21,054 nt of DNA, from contig NCCR01000066.1 of NCBI GenBank assembly GCA_002279765.1, positions 1 to 21,054 on the forward strand, given 5' to 3'. Both the position numbers and the translations under genes were made by a program. How positions within the stretch are numbered: position 1 is the first letter of the stretch; each line of letters starts with the position of its first letter. Under the pieces are notes generated by a model. The model did no database searches and was not told where the DNA came from. It worked only from the letters and a program-made list of their open reading frames with translations. This document shows, one piece after another, positions 1 to 7,189 of the stretch. Source of the DNA: Verrucomicrobia bacterium 12-59-8 (GTDB taxonomy: Bacteria > Verrucomicrobiota > Verrucomicrobiae > Verrucomicrobiales > Verrucomicrobiaceae).

Positions 1-145
1 CGTCAAGACCGGCGACATCGTCTCCGCCAAGTGCATTGGCATCGACGACAAGGGCCGCATCAAGATGAGCCGCAAGGCCGCCATGAAAGACAAGGACGCT
101 GCAGCCGCCGCTGGCGACGCCGCTCCTGCTGAAGACGTAGGCTAA
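1..145 (+). CDS. pnp: Polyribonucleotide nucleotidyltransferase (PNPase), 3' end only
   Basis: Only the last 47 codons are in the window; the reading frame begins at base 2 and ends at the TAA at 143-145. The peptide contains GDIVSAKCIGIDDKGRIKMS followed by RKAAMKDKD, which is the last strand of an S1 RNA-binding domain plus the 'GRIKLSRK' signature found at the C-terminus of bacterial PNPase. A short Ala/Asp-rich tail ends in EDVG. PNPase is a phosphorolytic 3'-5' exoribonuclease of the RNA degradosome. Ribosomal protein S1 and other S1-domain proteins could give a similar fragment, but the 'KGRIKMSRKAA' ending right at the C-terminus favours PNPase. An intrinsic terminator follows 30 bases after the stop. 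Confidence 0.72.
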   Translation, partial: VKTGDIVSAKCIGIDDKGRIKMSRKAAMKDKDAAAAAGDAAPAEDVG

Positions 146-174
146 GTCTCATCCGCTCAACACTCAAAACCACG

Positions 175-204
175 AAGAGGCCGCTGCAAAGCGGCCTCTT
201 TTTT
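175..204 (+). terminator. Intrinsic terminator of pnp
   Basis: A perfect 11-bp stem (AAGAGGCCGCT at 175-185, AGCGGCCTCTT at 190-200) closes a GCAA tetraloop and runs into a six-base T tract at 199-204. It lies 30 bases after the pnp stop and before the TM2-protein gene, so it separates the two transcripts. Confidence 0.9.
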
Positions 205-287
205 GTCCAGTCCTCTGCGGCCAGTTGCGAAAACCGGCCAAACTTGGAATCGCACATTGCCCAAAACTCCTGATGATTGGTGCCGCT

Positions 288-710
288 ATGAACAACACCC
301 CCATTCCTTCCACCCACAACAAGCTGGTCGGCTATATCCTCTGGCTCGTCGGCTTCACCGGTGCACATCGTTTTTACTTTGGCAAACCCAAGACCGGCAT
401 CTTGTGGTTTCTGACTGGCGGCCTGTTCCTCATTGGATGGTTCGTCGATTTGTTTCTCATTCCAAGAATGGACCGGGAGGCTGATCGCCGGTTTGTCCCC
501 GGTCATCTAGACTACTCGCTCGCCTGGGTGTTCCTGACGTTTTTGGGCATCTTTGGTGTCCACCGTTTCTACATGGGTAAATGGGTGACCGGCCTGCTCT
601 ACCTAGTGACCGGCGGTGGTCTGCTCATCGGCATTGTTTACGATTTCTGTACCTTGAACACGCAGATCAGTGAAATCAATGCAGCCGGACGCACTGGCCG
701 CAGCGCATAA
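288..710 (+). CDS. Membrane protein with two tandem TM2 domains
   Basis: A 140-residue protein built from two copies of the TM2 domain. The first copy spans about residues 11-61 and the second about 78-128. Each has a hydrophobic helix, the family's turn motif (GAHRFYFGK at 25-33; GVHRFYMGK at 90-98), a second helix starting T-G-(I/L)-L, and an acidic end (VDLF; YDFC). TM2 proteins are small membrane proteins of mostly unknown function; the motif resembles part of a GPCR-like helical turn. Starts are uncertain: ATG 288 gives a short polar leader directly before domain 1, but in-frame ATG 273 and TTG 225 are possible and none has a clear ribosome-binding site. The gene stands alone between the pnp terminator and the broken oxidoreductase gene. 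Function unknown. Confidence 0.85.
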   Translation: MNNTPIPSTHNKLVGYILWLVGFTGAHRFYFGKPKTGILWFLTGGLFLIGWFVDLFLIPRMDREADRRFVPGHLDYSLAWVFLTFLGIFGVHRFYMGKWVTGLLYLVTGGGLLIGIVYDFCTLNTQISEINAAGRTGRSA

Positions 711-812
711 ACTGGGCGTGCGGCGGACTGACGATAAAAGCAGGATTTGTCGAAGGAGTTGCAGCCAGCGCTTCGTTCTGGCAAAAACATCTGTCTTCAA
801 CCAGATCCAACC

Positions 813-2170
813 ATGACTTCACGCCGTTCCTTCATCTCTTAGTCCGCCCTCGCCTTCACCGCCCTGTCAGCCAGCCGTGTGCTCGGGGCCAATGACACCA
901 TCCGCATCGCCTCCATCGGCCTCGGCGGCCAGGGCCTGGGAAATGCAAGCCGCATGGCCAAAGTCCCGGGAGTAGAAATCGCCTACCTCTGCGATCCCGA
1001 CACCGTAGCCCTGGACAAGGCCAAAAAAGCTTTTCCCAACGCCAAAACCACGCAGGACCTCCGCAAGGTCATGGAAGACAAAAGCATCGATGCCGTCGTC
1101 GTCTCCACCGGCAATCACTGGCACGTCCTCGCCTCCATCTGGGCCATGCAGGCAGGCAAGGATGTCTACGTCGAGAAGCCCGTCTCCCACAACATCTGGG
1201 AAGGCCGCAAACTCGTCGAAGCCGCACGCAAGTACAACCGCATCGTTCAGGGCGGCACGCAGCAGCGCAGCGATCCGCTGCAGGATGAAATCAAAACCTT
1301 CCTCGATGAAGGATCCATGGGAAAAATAAAATACGTGCGCTGCAATCACTACAGCATGCGTGCCTCCATCGGCAAACTCGCGCGGCCTCTCACTCCGCCC
1401 ACTAAGGTGGACTACGATCTCTGGCTTGGCCCTGCGAAGGATGAGCCCATCTACCGCGAAAAATTCCACTACGACTGGCACTGGAACTGGAACACCGGCA
1501 ACGGCGAGATGGGCAACTGGGGCCCCCACATCCTCGATGACCTCCGCAACGTCGTCTTCCGCGACAAAGTGCCATTGCCAAAACGCGTCATCGCCGGCGG
1601 TGGCCGTTTCGCCTGGAATGACGCCGGCGAAACACCCAACACCCACTTCGCCTACATGGACACCGGCAGCATCCCGGTCATCATCGATTTCCACAATCTG
1701 CCACGTCAAAAAGGCGTCAAAGCCCCCGACGTATATCTCCGCCGCCGCACCGGCGCCTTCCTCATCATCGAATGCGAAGGCGGCTACTACACCGGCAGCC
1801 GTGGCGGCGGCACCGCCTTCGATGCCGAAGGCAAGAAACTCCACATCTTCAAAGGCGACGGTGGCAAAAACCACGCCGCCAATTTCATCGACGCCATCCG
1901 CAGCCGTAAACAGGAAGACCTGAAAGCCGAAGTCGAAAAAATCCACTTCTCCAGCGCCTGGTGCCATCTGGCCAACAACTCCTTCCGCCTCGGTCAGAAG
2001 TACCAGCCAAAAACGAACTCGATGCCTCCAAGCTCGACATCAAGATGGGGCCGATGCTGGAAATCGATTCCGCAAAGGAAACCTTCATTGGCGACACCGC
2101 CACGCCGGAGGCGCTTGCGCTGCTCACCCGTGAGTATCGCTCAGGCTTCGCGGTGCCGCAGGAAGTGTGA
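813..2170 (+). pseudogene. Tat-exported Gfo/Idh/MocA family oxidoreductase, broken by a stop codon and a frameshift
   Basis: Reading from ATG 813 gives MTSRRSFIS, then TAG (840-842), then SALAFTALSASRVLGAN: a twin-arginine signal with a stop where the family has Gln or Lys. The rest of the protein is in the same frame and well preserved: a Rossmann nucleotide-binding motif (GLGGQG), VYVEKP, which carries the conserved EKP Lys, and the C-terminal substrate domain (WNWNTGNGEMGNWGPHILDD). At the five-A run 2009-2013 the frame is lost; continuing in the -1 frame (NELDASKLDIKMGPMLEIDS onward) restores a natural C-terminus ending at TGA 2168-2170. One extra A would make one open reading frame. The intact product would be about 452 residues, exported folded with bound NAD(P) and acting on sugars or related polyols. 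GTG 879 could start a product lacking the signal, but the frameshift would still spoil its end. Real pseudogene or sequence error cannot be told from one read. Confidence 0.85.
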
Positions 2171-2176
2171 TTCCGA

Positions 2177-2211
2177 AATTAAAAGAGCGTCAGGAGTGCT
2201 CCTGACGCTCT
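2177..2211 (-). terminator. Intrinsic terminator of the coiled-coil lipoprotein gene
   Basis: A 13-bp perfect inverted repeat (AGAGCGTCAGGAG at 2184-2196 and its complement at 2199-2211) encloses a two-base loop. Read on the minus strand the stem is followed by TTTTAATTT, a U-rich tail, about 25 bases after the lipoprotein stop at 2237. On the plus strand no T run follows, so the broken oxidoreductase gene is served less well. Confidence 0.8.
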
Positions 2212-2236
2212 CGCGTGATTCACGATGGCATGAGCC

Positions 2237-2677
2237 TCATTTCGGCACCGCAGGCGCTTCTGGTGGCGCGGCAGGTGGGGGCGGTGCAGACGGGGATGGG
2301 ATAGACTCAGGCACCGCAGGTGCCGGCGTCAGTGCTTCCTTCGCCTTCTTGGCGGCTTCTTCTACGGCCTTGGCCGCTTCGGCGGCTTTCTTTTCAGCAG
2401 CTTCCTTGAGTGCTGCGGCTTCCTTTTCAGCGGCAACCTTCATCTCGGCGGCCTTCTTTTCAGCGGCGGCCTTCATCTCAGACGCTTTCTTTTCAGCAGC
2501 CTCTTTGGCCATTTCCAGCTCCTTCGCAGCAGCCTCGGCGTTGGATTTGACGGCCTCTTTGACTGCTTCCGTGGCTTTCTTGGTGTCTTCAGCGGCTTTG
2601 GCACCTTCGGGTGTTTTGTTGCATGAGGTGATGCCGCCTGCGAGCAGCCCGATCAAAATGAGTGGAGTAAGTTTCAT
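2237..2677 (-). CDS. Alanine/lysine/glutamate-rich coiled-coil lipoprotein
   Basis: A 146-residue secreted lipoprotein. MKLTPLILIGLLAGGITSC is a lipoprotein signal with lipobox ITS-C at Cys19; this is why I start at 2677 rather than at the upstream in-frame Met (2731). Residues about 25-115 are nearly all Ala, Glu, Lys and Met in 11-residue repeats of the type AAEKKAAEMKA, which suits a hendecad (right-handed) coiled coil. The tail of about 30 residues is Pro/Ala-rich with a repeated P-A-P-P pattern, typical of an extended, wall-spanning segment. The coding DNA shows a matching 33-bp tandem repeat. Composition resembles Lpp-like and TolA-like envelope linkers, but there is no sequence evidence for a specific family. 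It is likely tethered to the outer membrane. Function unknown. Confidence 0.82.
   Translation of the reverse strand: MKLTPLILIGLLAGGITSCNKTPEGAKAAEDTKKATEAVKEAVKSNAEAAAKELEMAKEAAEKKASEMKAAAEKKAAEMKVAAEKEAAALKEAAEKKAAEAAKAVEEAAKKAKEALTPAPAVPESIPSPSAPPPPAAPPEAPAVPK
2388..2519 (-). repeat. Four 33-bp tandem repeats inside the lipoprotein gene
   Basis: Units at 2388-2420, 2421-2453, 2454-2486 and 2487-2519 each open with TTCTTTTCAGC or a one-base variant (plus-strand reading). The period of 33 bases equals 11 codons, so copy-number change would lengthen or shorten the coiled coil without a frameshift. The units are diverged, most of all the first and fourth. Confidence 0.8.
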
Positions 2678-2759
2678 AGCGGGTACAGAGTTTGCATGCA
2701 GGAGAAAGATCACAAGTGCCAATGCTGTCAATCACTGGCTACGGGATGTGCTTAGTGCA

Positions 2760-3854
2760 TCACCGCTTGGCCTGCAGCTGCTGCAAAGCAGCGGCGGTGG
2801 CCGGGAACACTCCATGTTCTGTCACCAACGCGGTGACGAGCGACGCGGGGGTCACATCAAAACCGTCGTTGCGTGCCTGGGTCCCCTCGGGCGTGATCAG
2901 CACTTCCTCACGCACTCCCGCTGTATTCAATCCGGGCATGTGCGTCACCTCGCGGGCGCTGCGCTGCTCAATGGGGATGTCTCGGATGCCGTCGGTGATG
3001 GTCCAGTCGATGGTGCTGACTGGAGTGGCCACGTAAAAGGGCACGTCATGGGCTTTGGCGGCCAACGCCTTGAGATAGGTGCCGATTTTGTTCGCCACAT
3101 CTCCATGCGCCGTGACGCGGTCCGTGCCGACGATGACCACATCGACGAGCCCGCGCTGCAACAGGTGCCCGGCGTTGTTATCGACGATCAAAGTGTGCGG
3201 AACGCCATGCTCCTTGAGTTCCCAGGCCGTGAGCGAGGCACCCTGGCCACGCGGGCGAGTCTCGCTGACCCAGACGTGGATGTTCATGCCCGCATCATGC
3301 GCTTGATAGATTGGCGAGATGGCGGTGCCCCAGTCCACCGTGGCAATCCAACCGGCGTTGCAGTGCGTCATTACATTAAGCGGTGCCGCAGGATCGGTCT
3401 TCTTTGCCTGAATGGCGCGAAACAACTCCAGCGCATGCTGGCCGATGGCATGATTGGTCTGCACATCCGCCTCGCAAATGGCCAGCGCTTCATTCCAGGC
3501 CGCAGTGGCACGCTCTTCGACATCAAGCGGCGCAACCACGCACTTCACGCGATCCAGCGCCCAGCGCAGATTGATCGCCGTGGGCCGCGTGGCATGCAGG
3601 GCTTCATAGGCATGAAGCAGCGCGGCATCAGAAGCATTCTCACGCAGCGCAAAGAACAAACCAAAAGCGGCCGTGGCACCGATAAGGGGGGCTCCGCGCA
3701 CCCGCATGACCTGGATGGCCTCGGCGGCGTCTTCCATCGTCCGCAGTTCGCGCCACTCGACCTGGTGCGGCAGAAAGGTTTGATCAATGATGCGGGCGCT
3801 TTGAGTGGTGTGTTCGGCTTCGATGGAGCGGTGCGGCTGGCCGTGAATTTTCAT
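2760..3854 (-). CDS. mtnA: S-methyl-5-thioribose-1-phosphate isomerase
   Basis: Cytosolic enzyme of the methionine salvage pathway that converts the aldose methylthioribose-1-phosphate to the ketose methylthioribulose-1-phosphate. At 364 residues it has the normal family length. Signatures: MRVRGAPLIGATAAFG (50-65), the catalytic Cys165 in THCNAGWIAT, SETRPRGQGASLTAWEL (197-213), and the catalytic Asp245 in VGTDRVTAHGDVANKIGTY. These match Cys160 and Asp240 of the Bacillus enzyme. The relatives called eIF2B-like ribose-1,5-bisphosphate isomerases share the fold, but the company of mtnB, mtnC and mtnD settles the assignment. The start ATG overlaps the mtnC stop by four bases (ATGA at 3854-3851), so translation is probably coupled. 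It is the last gene of the operon; no clear terminator was seen after it. Confidence 0.95.
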   Translation of the reverse strand: MKIHGQPHRSIEAEHTTQSARIIDQTFLPHQVEWRELRTMEDAAEAIQVMRVRGAPLIGATAAFGLFFALRENASDAALLHAYEALHATRPTAINLRWALDRVKCVVAPLDVEERATAAWNEALAICEADVQTNHAIGQHALELFRAIQAKKTDPAAPLNVMTHCNAGWIATVDWGTAISPIYQAHDAGMNIHVWVSETRPRGQGASLTAWELKEHGVPHTLIVDNNAGHLLQRGLVDVVIVGTDRVTAHGDVANKIGTYLKALAAKAHDVPFYVATPVSTIDWTITDGIRDIPIEQRSAREVTHMPGLNTAGVREEVLITPEGTQARNDGFDVTPASLVTALVTEHGVFPATAAALQQLQAKR

Positions 3855-4537
3855 GCGAGGATGATGTCGGAGAAGGTGGTGATGGCTGGATGATCGTGCG
3901 GCGGCACGGGTTTGTTGCCAGGACGGAGCGTGAGTGCGGTGAACATGCCTGCGGTGCGCGCGGCATTCAATTCCTCCACAAGATCACTGACGAAGAGAAT
4001 CTGCTCCGCTGGCAGGCCGCAATCCGCCGCGATGGCCGTGTAGCTGCCTGTTTCGCGTTTGGAGCCGGTCGTGGTGTCGTAGTAGCCGGAGAAGTGCGGG
4101 TTGAGATTGCCGCTCTCGGTGTGCGCGAAGAAGAGCTTCTGGGCGTGGATACTCCCAGAGGAATAGATGCGGATTTCGCGGCCTAGGCGAAACCAGTCGG
4201 CCAATGCCAGCGGCACATCTTCAAAGAGAGTGCTGCGCAGTTCGCCATTGCGAAAGCCTTCCTCCCAGATCATGCCTTGGAGCTGCTTCAAACCGGTCAC
4301 TTTGGCGTCGGCCTCCATCAGCAGGTAAACGGCTGCCTCGGCTTCATAGGGAGAAGCAAACGCAGGCGCGCCAGCATCGTGTGCGAGCTGTGCCATTACC
4401 GCCGTCCCCCAATGCGTGGTGAGATAAGCTCCTGCACGCTGCCGTGCGTACGGAAACATGACTTCATGCACGAATGCCAGCGGCGAGACGGTTCCTTCAA
4501 TGTCCAGCAGGATCAGTTTGCCTCCAAACGTGATCAT
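3851..4537 (-). CDS. mtnC: Acireductone synthase (enolase-phosphatase E1)
   Basis: A 228-residue HAD-superfamily enzyme that enolises 2,3-diketo-5-methylthiopentyl-1-phosphate and then removes the phosphate to give the acireductone. HAD motif I is LLDIEGTVSP with nucleophile Asp12 and Glu14, the DxEGT form special to this family. Motif II is YSSGSIHAQKLFFAHT; the conserved Lys sits in GSKRETGSY; motif III is ILFVSDLVEELNAA. This single protein does the work of the separate MtnW and MtnX of Bacillus. The start at 4537 overlaps the mtnD stop as ATGA; an upstream in-frame Met (4603) would add 22 unlikely residues. mtnA follows with the same overlap. Confidence 0.95.
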   Translation of the reverse strand: MITFGGKLILLDIEGTVSPLAFVHEVMFPYARQRAGAYLTTHWGTAVMAQLAHDAGAPAFASPYEAEAAVYLLMEADAKVTGLKQLQGMIWEEGFRNGELRSTLFEDVPLALADWFRLGREIRIYSSGSIHAQKLFFAHTESGNLNPHFSGYYDTTTGSKRETGSYTAIAADCGLPAEQILFVSDLVEELNAARTAGMFTALTLRPGNKPVPPHDHPAITTFSDIILA

Positions 4538-5127
4538 GCGGCGATGGTGACAGCTTGCTCGATCTTGATGCCCTTGGCTGCGATGGGGTTCGGCCCAAAG
4601 CACAGCGGCTGATACCCGCTGGCAATCTCATCGCCGGTGTAGAGTGGCGTCCAGCCAGCTTTTTCGCGGAAGAGACGGATCGCCCGGATGGTGCGGTCGG
4701 CGCAGAGGTCGAACCAATGCTTGGTGCCGGCGGGCACGTTGATGAGATCGCCTTCTTCGATCTCGATGGAGAACACCGGATCACCGCTTTCAGGATTGAT
4801 GTAGAAAATGCCGCGGCCTTTGACGATGAAGCGCACCTCATCCTCGGCGTGGCGGTGCTCCTGGTTAAACTTGTTGAGCATCTCCTGCAGATTGGGCACC
4901 TCGGGGGTCACGTTCACGACATCGGCGGTGATGTAGCCTCCGCTCTGCTTCAGAGCTTCCACCTCGGGCGCATACGCGGCCAGGATTTCCTCCTGCGAGG
5001 CATCGCGGTCGATGCGTCCCGCCACCGGCCAGCGGTCATAATGGATGCCATGCGGCAGGAGGAAGCTACGGATGCTCTCCACGTCTTCAATGACGCGGTC
5101 TGCGGAGGGAATGCGGATGTAGGCCAT
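4534..5127 (-). CDS. mtnD: Acireductone dioxygenase (1,2-dihydroxy-3-keto-5-methylthiopentene dioxygenase)
   Basis: A 197-residue cupin dioxygenase that cleaves the acireductone with O2. With Fe the product is the 2-oxo acid that becomes methionine; with Ni the reaction is off-pathway and releases CO. The metal ligands are visible: His91 and His93 in EHRHAEDEVRF, Glu97, and His137 in GTKHWFD. I start at ATG 5127 (MAYIRIPSAD), which matches the family's usual N-terminus and leaves 13 bases after the mtnB stop; ATG 5154 would add nine residues and overlap mtnB by 14 bases. No strong ribosome-binding site is present at either. The stop overlaps the mtnC start. Confidence 0.95.
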   Translation of the reverse strand: MAYIRIPSADRVIEDVESIRSFLLPHGIHYDRWPVAGRIDRDASQEEILAAYAPEVEALKQSGGYITADVVNVTPEVPNLQEMLNKFNQEHRHAEDEVRFIVKGRGIFYINPESGDPVFSIEIEEGDLINVPAGTKHWFDLCADRTIRAIRLFREKAGWTPLYTGDEIASGYQPLCFGPNPIAAKGIKIEQAVTIAA

Positions 5128-5140
5128 GGGTGAGTGCGAC

Positions 5141-5803
5141 TCAAAAAGCACCAAAGAGCAAGCGTTTCTGCGTGACGACTTCGAATAGAAACTCCAGCAC
5201 CTCGATCTGTCGGCGTGCGGCGGCGATGTTCTCCCCCCAGGTGTAGAGGCCGTGGCCCGCCATCAGGAAGCCGTGGTACAGCGGGCTGGCAGGGGCCTGC
5301 AGGCGCATGTCGATCACCATGGCCAGCGCAGCGATGTCCTGCGTGTTGGGGTAGATTTCGATCCACGCCTCCGACTCGTGCGTGGTGATGCCGGAGAGAC
5401 CCTTGAGCATTTCGTAGCCAGCAATGCGCAGCCCGCCGTCTTTCAAGAAGTGCTCGCTCAAGACTGTGGCAGCCACGGAGTGGGTGTGCAGCACTGCGCC
5501 AGCGCCGTGTTTCGCCAGCACTGTGTGCAGCAAGGCCTCGGCGGAGGGCCGGGGAAAGGCTTCGTCCAGCGCCTGTGCGTGTTCATCCGCAATGACAAAC
5601 TGGTCCGGCTGTAGGCACCCTTTGTCGAAGCCGCTGCCGGTCATCAGCAACGTGAGCGGCTCGCGGTCAATCACCACGCTGTAATTGCTGCTGGTGCCCA
5701 GCGACCAGCCGCGATGGTGAAAGTCCCGCCCACACTCGATGAGTTCGCGGATCAAAAAGTCGATCTGGCCGGTGGCGGGAGGCGGAGTGTCTTCAGGAGG
5801 CAT
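5141..5803 (-). CDS. mtnB: Methylthioribulose-1-phosphate dehydratase
   Basis: A 220-residue class II aldolase-fold enzyme that dehydrates methylthioribulose-1-phosphate to the 2,3-diketo compound used by MtnC. Zinc ligands are His107 and His109 (AVLHTHSVAA) and His184 (MAGHGLYTWGEN). Glu131 in AGYEMLKGL falls where the catalytic Glu of human APIP lies, by eye alignment. The GTSSNYS segment near residue 36 is typical of the family. L-fuculose-phosphate aldolases share the fold, but the mtn neighbours decide the function. ATG 5803 is preferred over an in-frame TTG at 5839. This is the first gene of the mtnB-mtnD-mtnC-mtnA operon and has no visible ribosome-binding site. Confidence 0.94.
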   Translation of the reverse strand: MPPEDTPPPATGQIDFLIRELIECGRDFHHRGWSLGTSSNYSVVIDREPLTLLMTGSGFDKGCLQPDQFVIADEHAQALDEAFPRPSAEALLHTVLAKHGAGAVLHTHSVAATVLSEHFLKDGGLRIAGYEMLKGLSGITTHESEAWIEIYPNTQDIAALAMVIDMRLQAPASPLYHGFLMAGHGLYTWGENIAAARRQIEVLEFLFEVVTQKRLLFGAF

Positions 5804-5811
5804 TACGCTGG

Positions 5812-5839
5812 ATGATTCGGACCGTGGCGGACATGTCAA
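5812..5839 (-). promoter_or_regulatory. Candidate sigma-70 promoter of the mtn operon
   Basis: Read on the minus strand, a perfect TTGACA (5839-5834) is followed after 16 bases by AATCAT (5817-5812), four of six matches to the -10 consensus. The expected transcription start, about 7 bases on, lies within a few bases of the mtnB ATG at 5803, so the message would be nearly leaderless. No SAM riboswitch-like fold was recognised in the 119-base divergent gap to the YkvA gene. Confidence 0.4.
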
Positions 5840-5922
5840 TGCTGGTGTTGTGGCAGAATCTCCGCAACAGGCCGTTTTGACTGCATGCTGGACTTTAGGG
5901 TAGCCGTTGGTTACTTTTTCCT

Positions 5923-6294
5923 ATGAGCACTCCCACGAATGGCGACCACGATCTGGACATTGCCAAGGTCAATCAGCGTGCGCAGGACATCGAGAACAAG
6001 CTGCCCAGGCTGAAGCAGGTCTTTGAACAGGCGAAAATCATGCTGAGCATGGTGAAGGACTACTGGAAAGGAGCCTACCGCGAGATCCCCTACTGGGCGA
6101 TCAGCGCGGTGTCGATGGCACTGCTCTATGTGCTCAATCCTGCGGACGTGATACCAGATGTGATTCTCGGTGCAGGGTATCTCGACGACGCGACGGTGGT
6201 GGCCTTTTGTCTGAAACTGGTGCAGCACGAACTGGAACGCTACCAGGAGTGGCAGGCCGCACAGGCAAGAGCCGGCAAAGTGGTGGATGTGTGA
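5923..6294 (+). CDS. YkvA family protein (DUF1232)
   Basis: A 123-residue protein with an N-terminal amphipathic, charged helix region (residues 10-48) and the DUF1232 core at about 52-93: YREIPYWAISAVSMALLYVL, then NPADVIPDVI and GYLDDATVV. The NPxDxIPD and G-x-LDD motifs are the family signature. The core is a hydrophobic hairpin thought to associate with membrane. Function of the family is not established. It is transcribed away from mtnB. The start is the first in-frame ATG and no good ribosome-binding site is seen. Confidence 0.88.
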   Translation: MSTPTNGDHDLDIAKVNQRAQDIENKLPRLKQVFEQAKIMLSMVKDYWKGAYREIPYWAISAVSMALLYVLNPADVIPDVILGAGYLDDATVVAFCLKLVQHELERYQEWQAAQARAGKVVDV

Positions 6295-6357
6295 ACACAG
6301 TGACTCTCAGGACACTGCAGTTGCGGCTTCAGCCAGCTCTGGAAAAGCAGCGACGCA

Positions 6358-6391
6358 ACAAAAGCCGCCGTGCAGGAGCGCTGCACGGCGG
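6358..6391 (-). terminator. Intrinsic terminator of the DoxX-oxidoreductase-lipoprotein gene set
   Basis: An 11-bp perfect stem (CCGCCGTGCAG at 6365-6375, CTGCACGGCGG at 6381-6391) with a five-base loop. On the minus strand it is followed by CTTTTGTTG, a U-rich tail. It starts 30 bases after the stop of the discoidin-like lipoprotein gene at 6421. Read on the plus strand no T run follows, so it serves the YkvA gene less well. Confidence 0.78.
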
Positions 6392-6420
6392 GGTGACTTG
6401 ATCAAGGATGTCAGACCAGC

Positions 6421-7143
6421 TTACTTGGCAGGGGTGCCATAGACCTGAACTTCACAGTAGTGGTTCATGTCGTTGCTGGTGTTGCCATTGCTCCAGAGGC
6501 GCACGTAGCGGGCCTTGATGCCCTTGGCATCAATTACGCGGCCATGGTTGGTTTCGACGTAGGCAGGATCGCTGCCTTTGCCCATGCCGGAGGTGTCGTC
6601 GTGGTCGGAGTTGAACAAGGTGGTGACACCGGTCTTGAATTCAGGATCGTCGGAGACCTGCACTTCCACATCGATGTAAGCCTGCGCCTGCTTGTGGTAG
6701 TGCCACATGGCGATCTTGTAGAGGTTGGCTTCGGCGCCGAGGTCGATCTGCACCCACTGTTTGCCGGGCATGAGTTCAACGAAGGAGCCATCAGCGCCGT
6801 CGGCATCACCGTCGGTTACGAGGCTGAGTTCACCAATGATTGGCGCCGTGTCAGAACTGGTGACAGTCTTGCCTTTGGCAAGGTTGATGGTGCCTTTCGG
6901 GACCATGATGGACTTGATCACCTTGCTGGGATCGGCCTTCTCCAGATTAGGCAGCTCAGCAGGCACCGGGGTGCCGATGAACATGGGCTTGGGGAACTCG
7001 AGTTTGATTTCTTCGAGGTCACCGGCTGGAACTGTGGGAGCGGCTTCAGCAGCAGCGCCGGCTTTCGTTTCTTCTTTCTTACCGCATGAGGCAAGGGTAA
7101 GGACGAGCGCGAGGCCCGTGAGGATGTGGAGGGTGTTTTTCAT
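6421..7143 (-). CDS. Discoidin-like (F5/8 type C fold) lipoprotein
   Basis: A 240-residue lipoprotein. MKNTLHILTGLALVLTLASC gives a lipobox LAS-C with Cys20; this fixes the start at 7143 although the frame is open upstream. After a linker rich in Ala, Glu and Pro (21-70), residues about 86-238 look like a galactose-binding-like jelly roll: INLAKGKTVTSSD, LVTDGDADG, WVQIDLGAEANLYKIAMW, and ARYVRLWSNGNTSNDMNHYC EVQVYG near the C-terminus. These are the first strand, the calcium-type loop, the W-QIDLG strand and the final strand of discoidin domains. Such domains bind sugars or glycoconjugates. It lies 46 bases after the oxidoreductase stop and probably shares its transcript, which suggests that the two act on the same carbohydrate in the periplasm. 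The ligand is unknown. Confidence 0.82.
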   Translation of the reverse strand: MKNTLHILTGLALVLTLASCGKKEETKAGAAAEAAPTVPAGDLEEIKLEFPKPMFIGTPVPAELPNLEKADPSKVIKSIMVPKGTINLAKGKTVTSSDTAPIIGELSLVTDGDADGADGSFVELMPGKQWVQIDLGAEANLYKIAMWHYHKQAQAYIDVEVQVSDDPEFKTGVTTLFNSDHDDTSGMGKGSDPAYVETNHGRVIDAKGIKARYVRLWSNGNTSNDMNHYCEVQVYGTPAK

Positions 7144-7189
7144 GGGGAACTTGGCTGGATGTTGTTGAGTGTCGAATTTCCGAGGCCTA

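Noticed and set aside
867..1967. A 366-residue minus-strand frame opposite the broken oxidoreductase.
   Set aside because: The product is a repetitive mix of Gly, Ala, Val, Asp and Phe expected from antisense of GC-rich codons, with no domain.
2003..2020. Programmed -1 frameshift at CCAAAAACG.
   Set aside because: There is no X-XXY-YYZ heptamer in the zero frame, only five A's, and no obvious stimulatory stem directly downstream; the gene also has an upstream stop.
2014..3893. The plus-strand frame stays open from the oxidoreductase to base 3893, giving an apparent 1004-residue fusion.
   Set aside because: After base 2010 it is low-complexity translation antisense to the lipoprotein and mtnA genes. 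The real C-terminus of the oxidoreductase is in the -1 frame.
5804..5922. A SAM riboswitch in front of the methionine-salvage operon.
   Set aside because: The gap is 119 bases, and neither the SAM-I, SAM-II nor SAH core sequence could be recognised; a simple promoter explains it.
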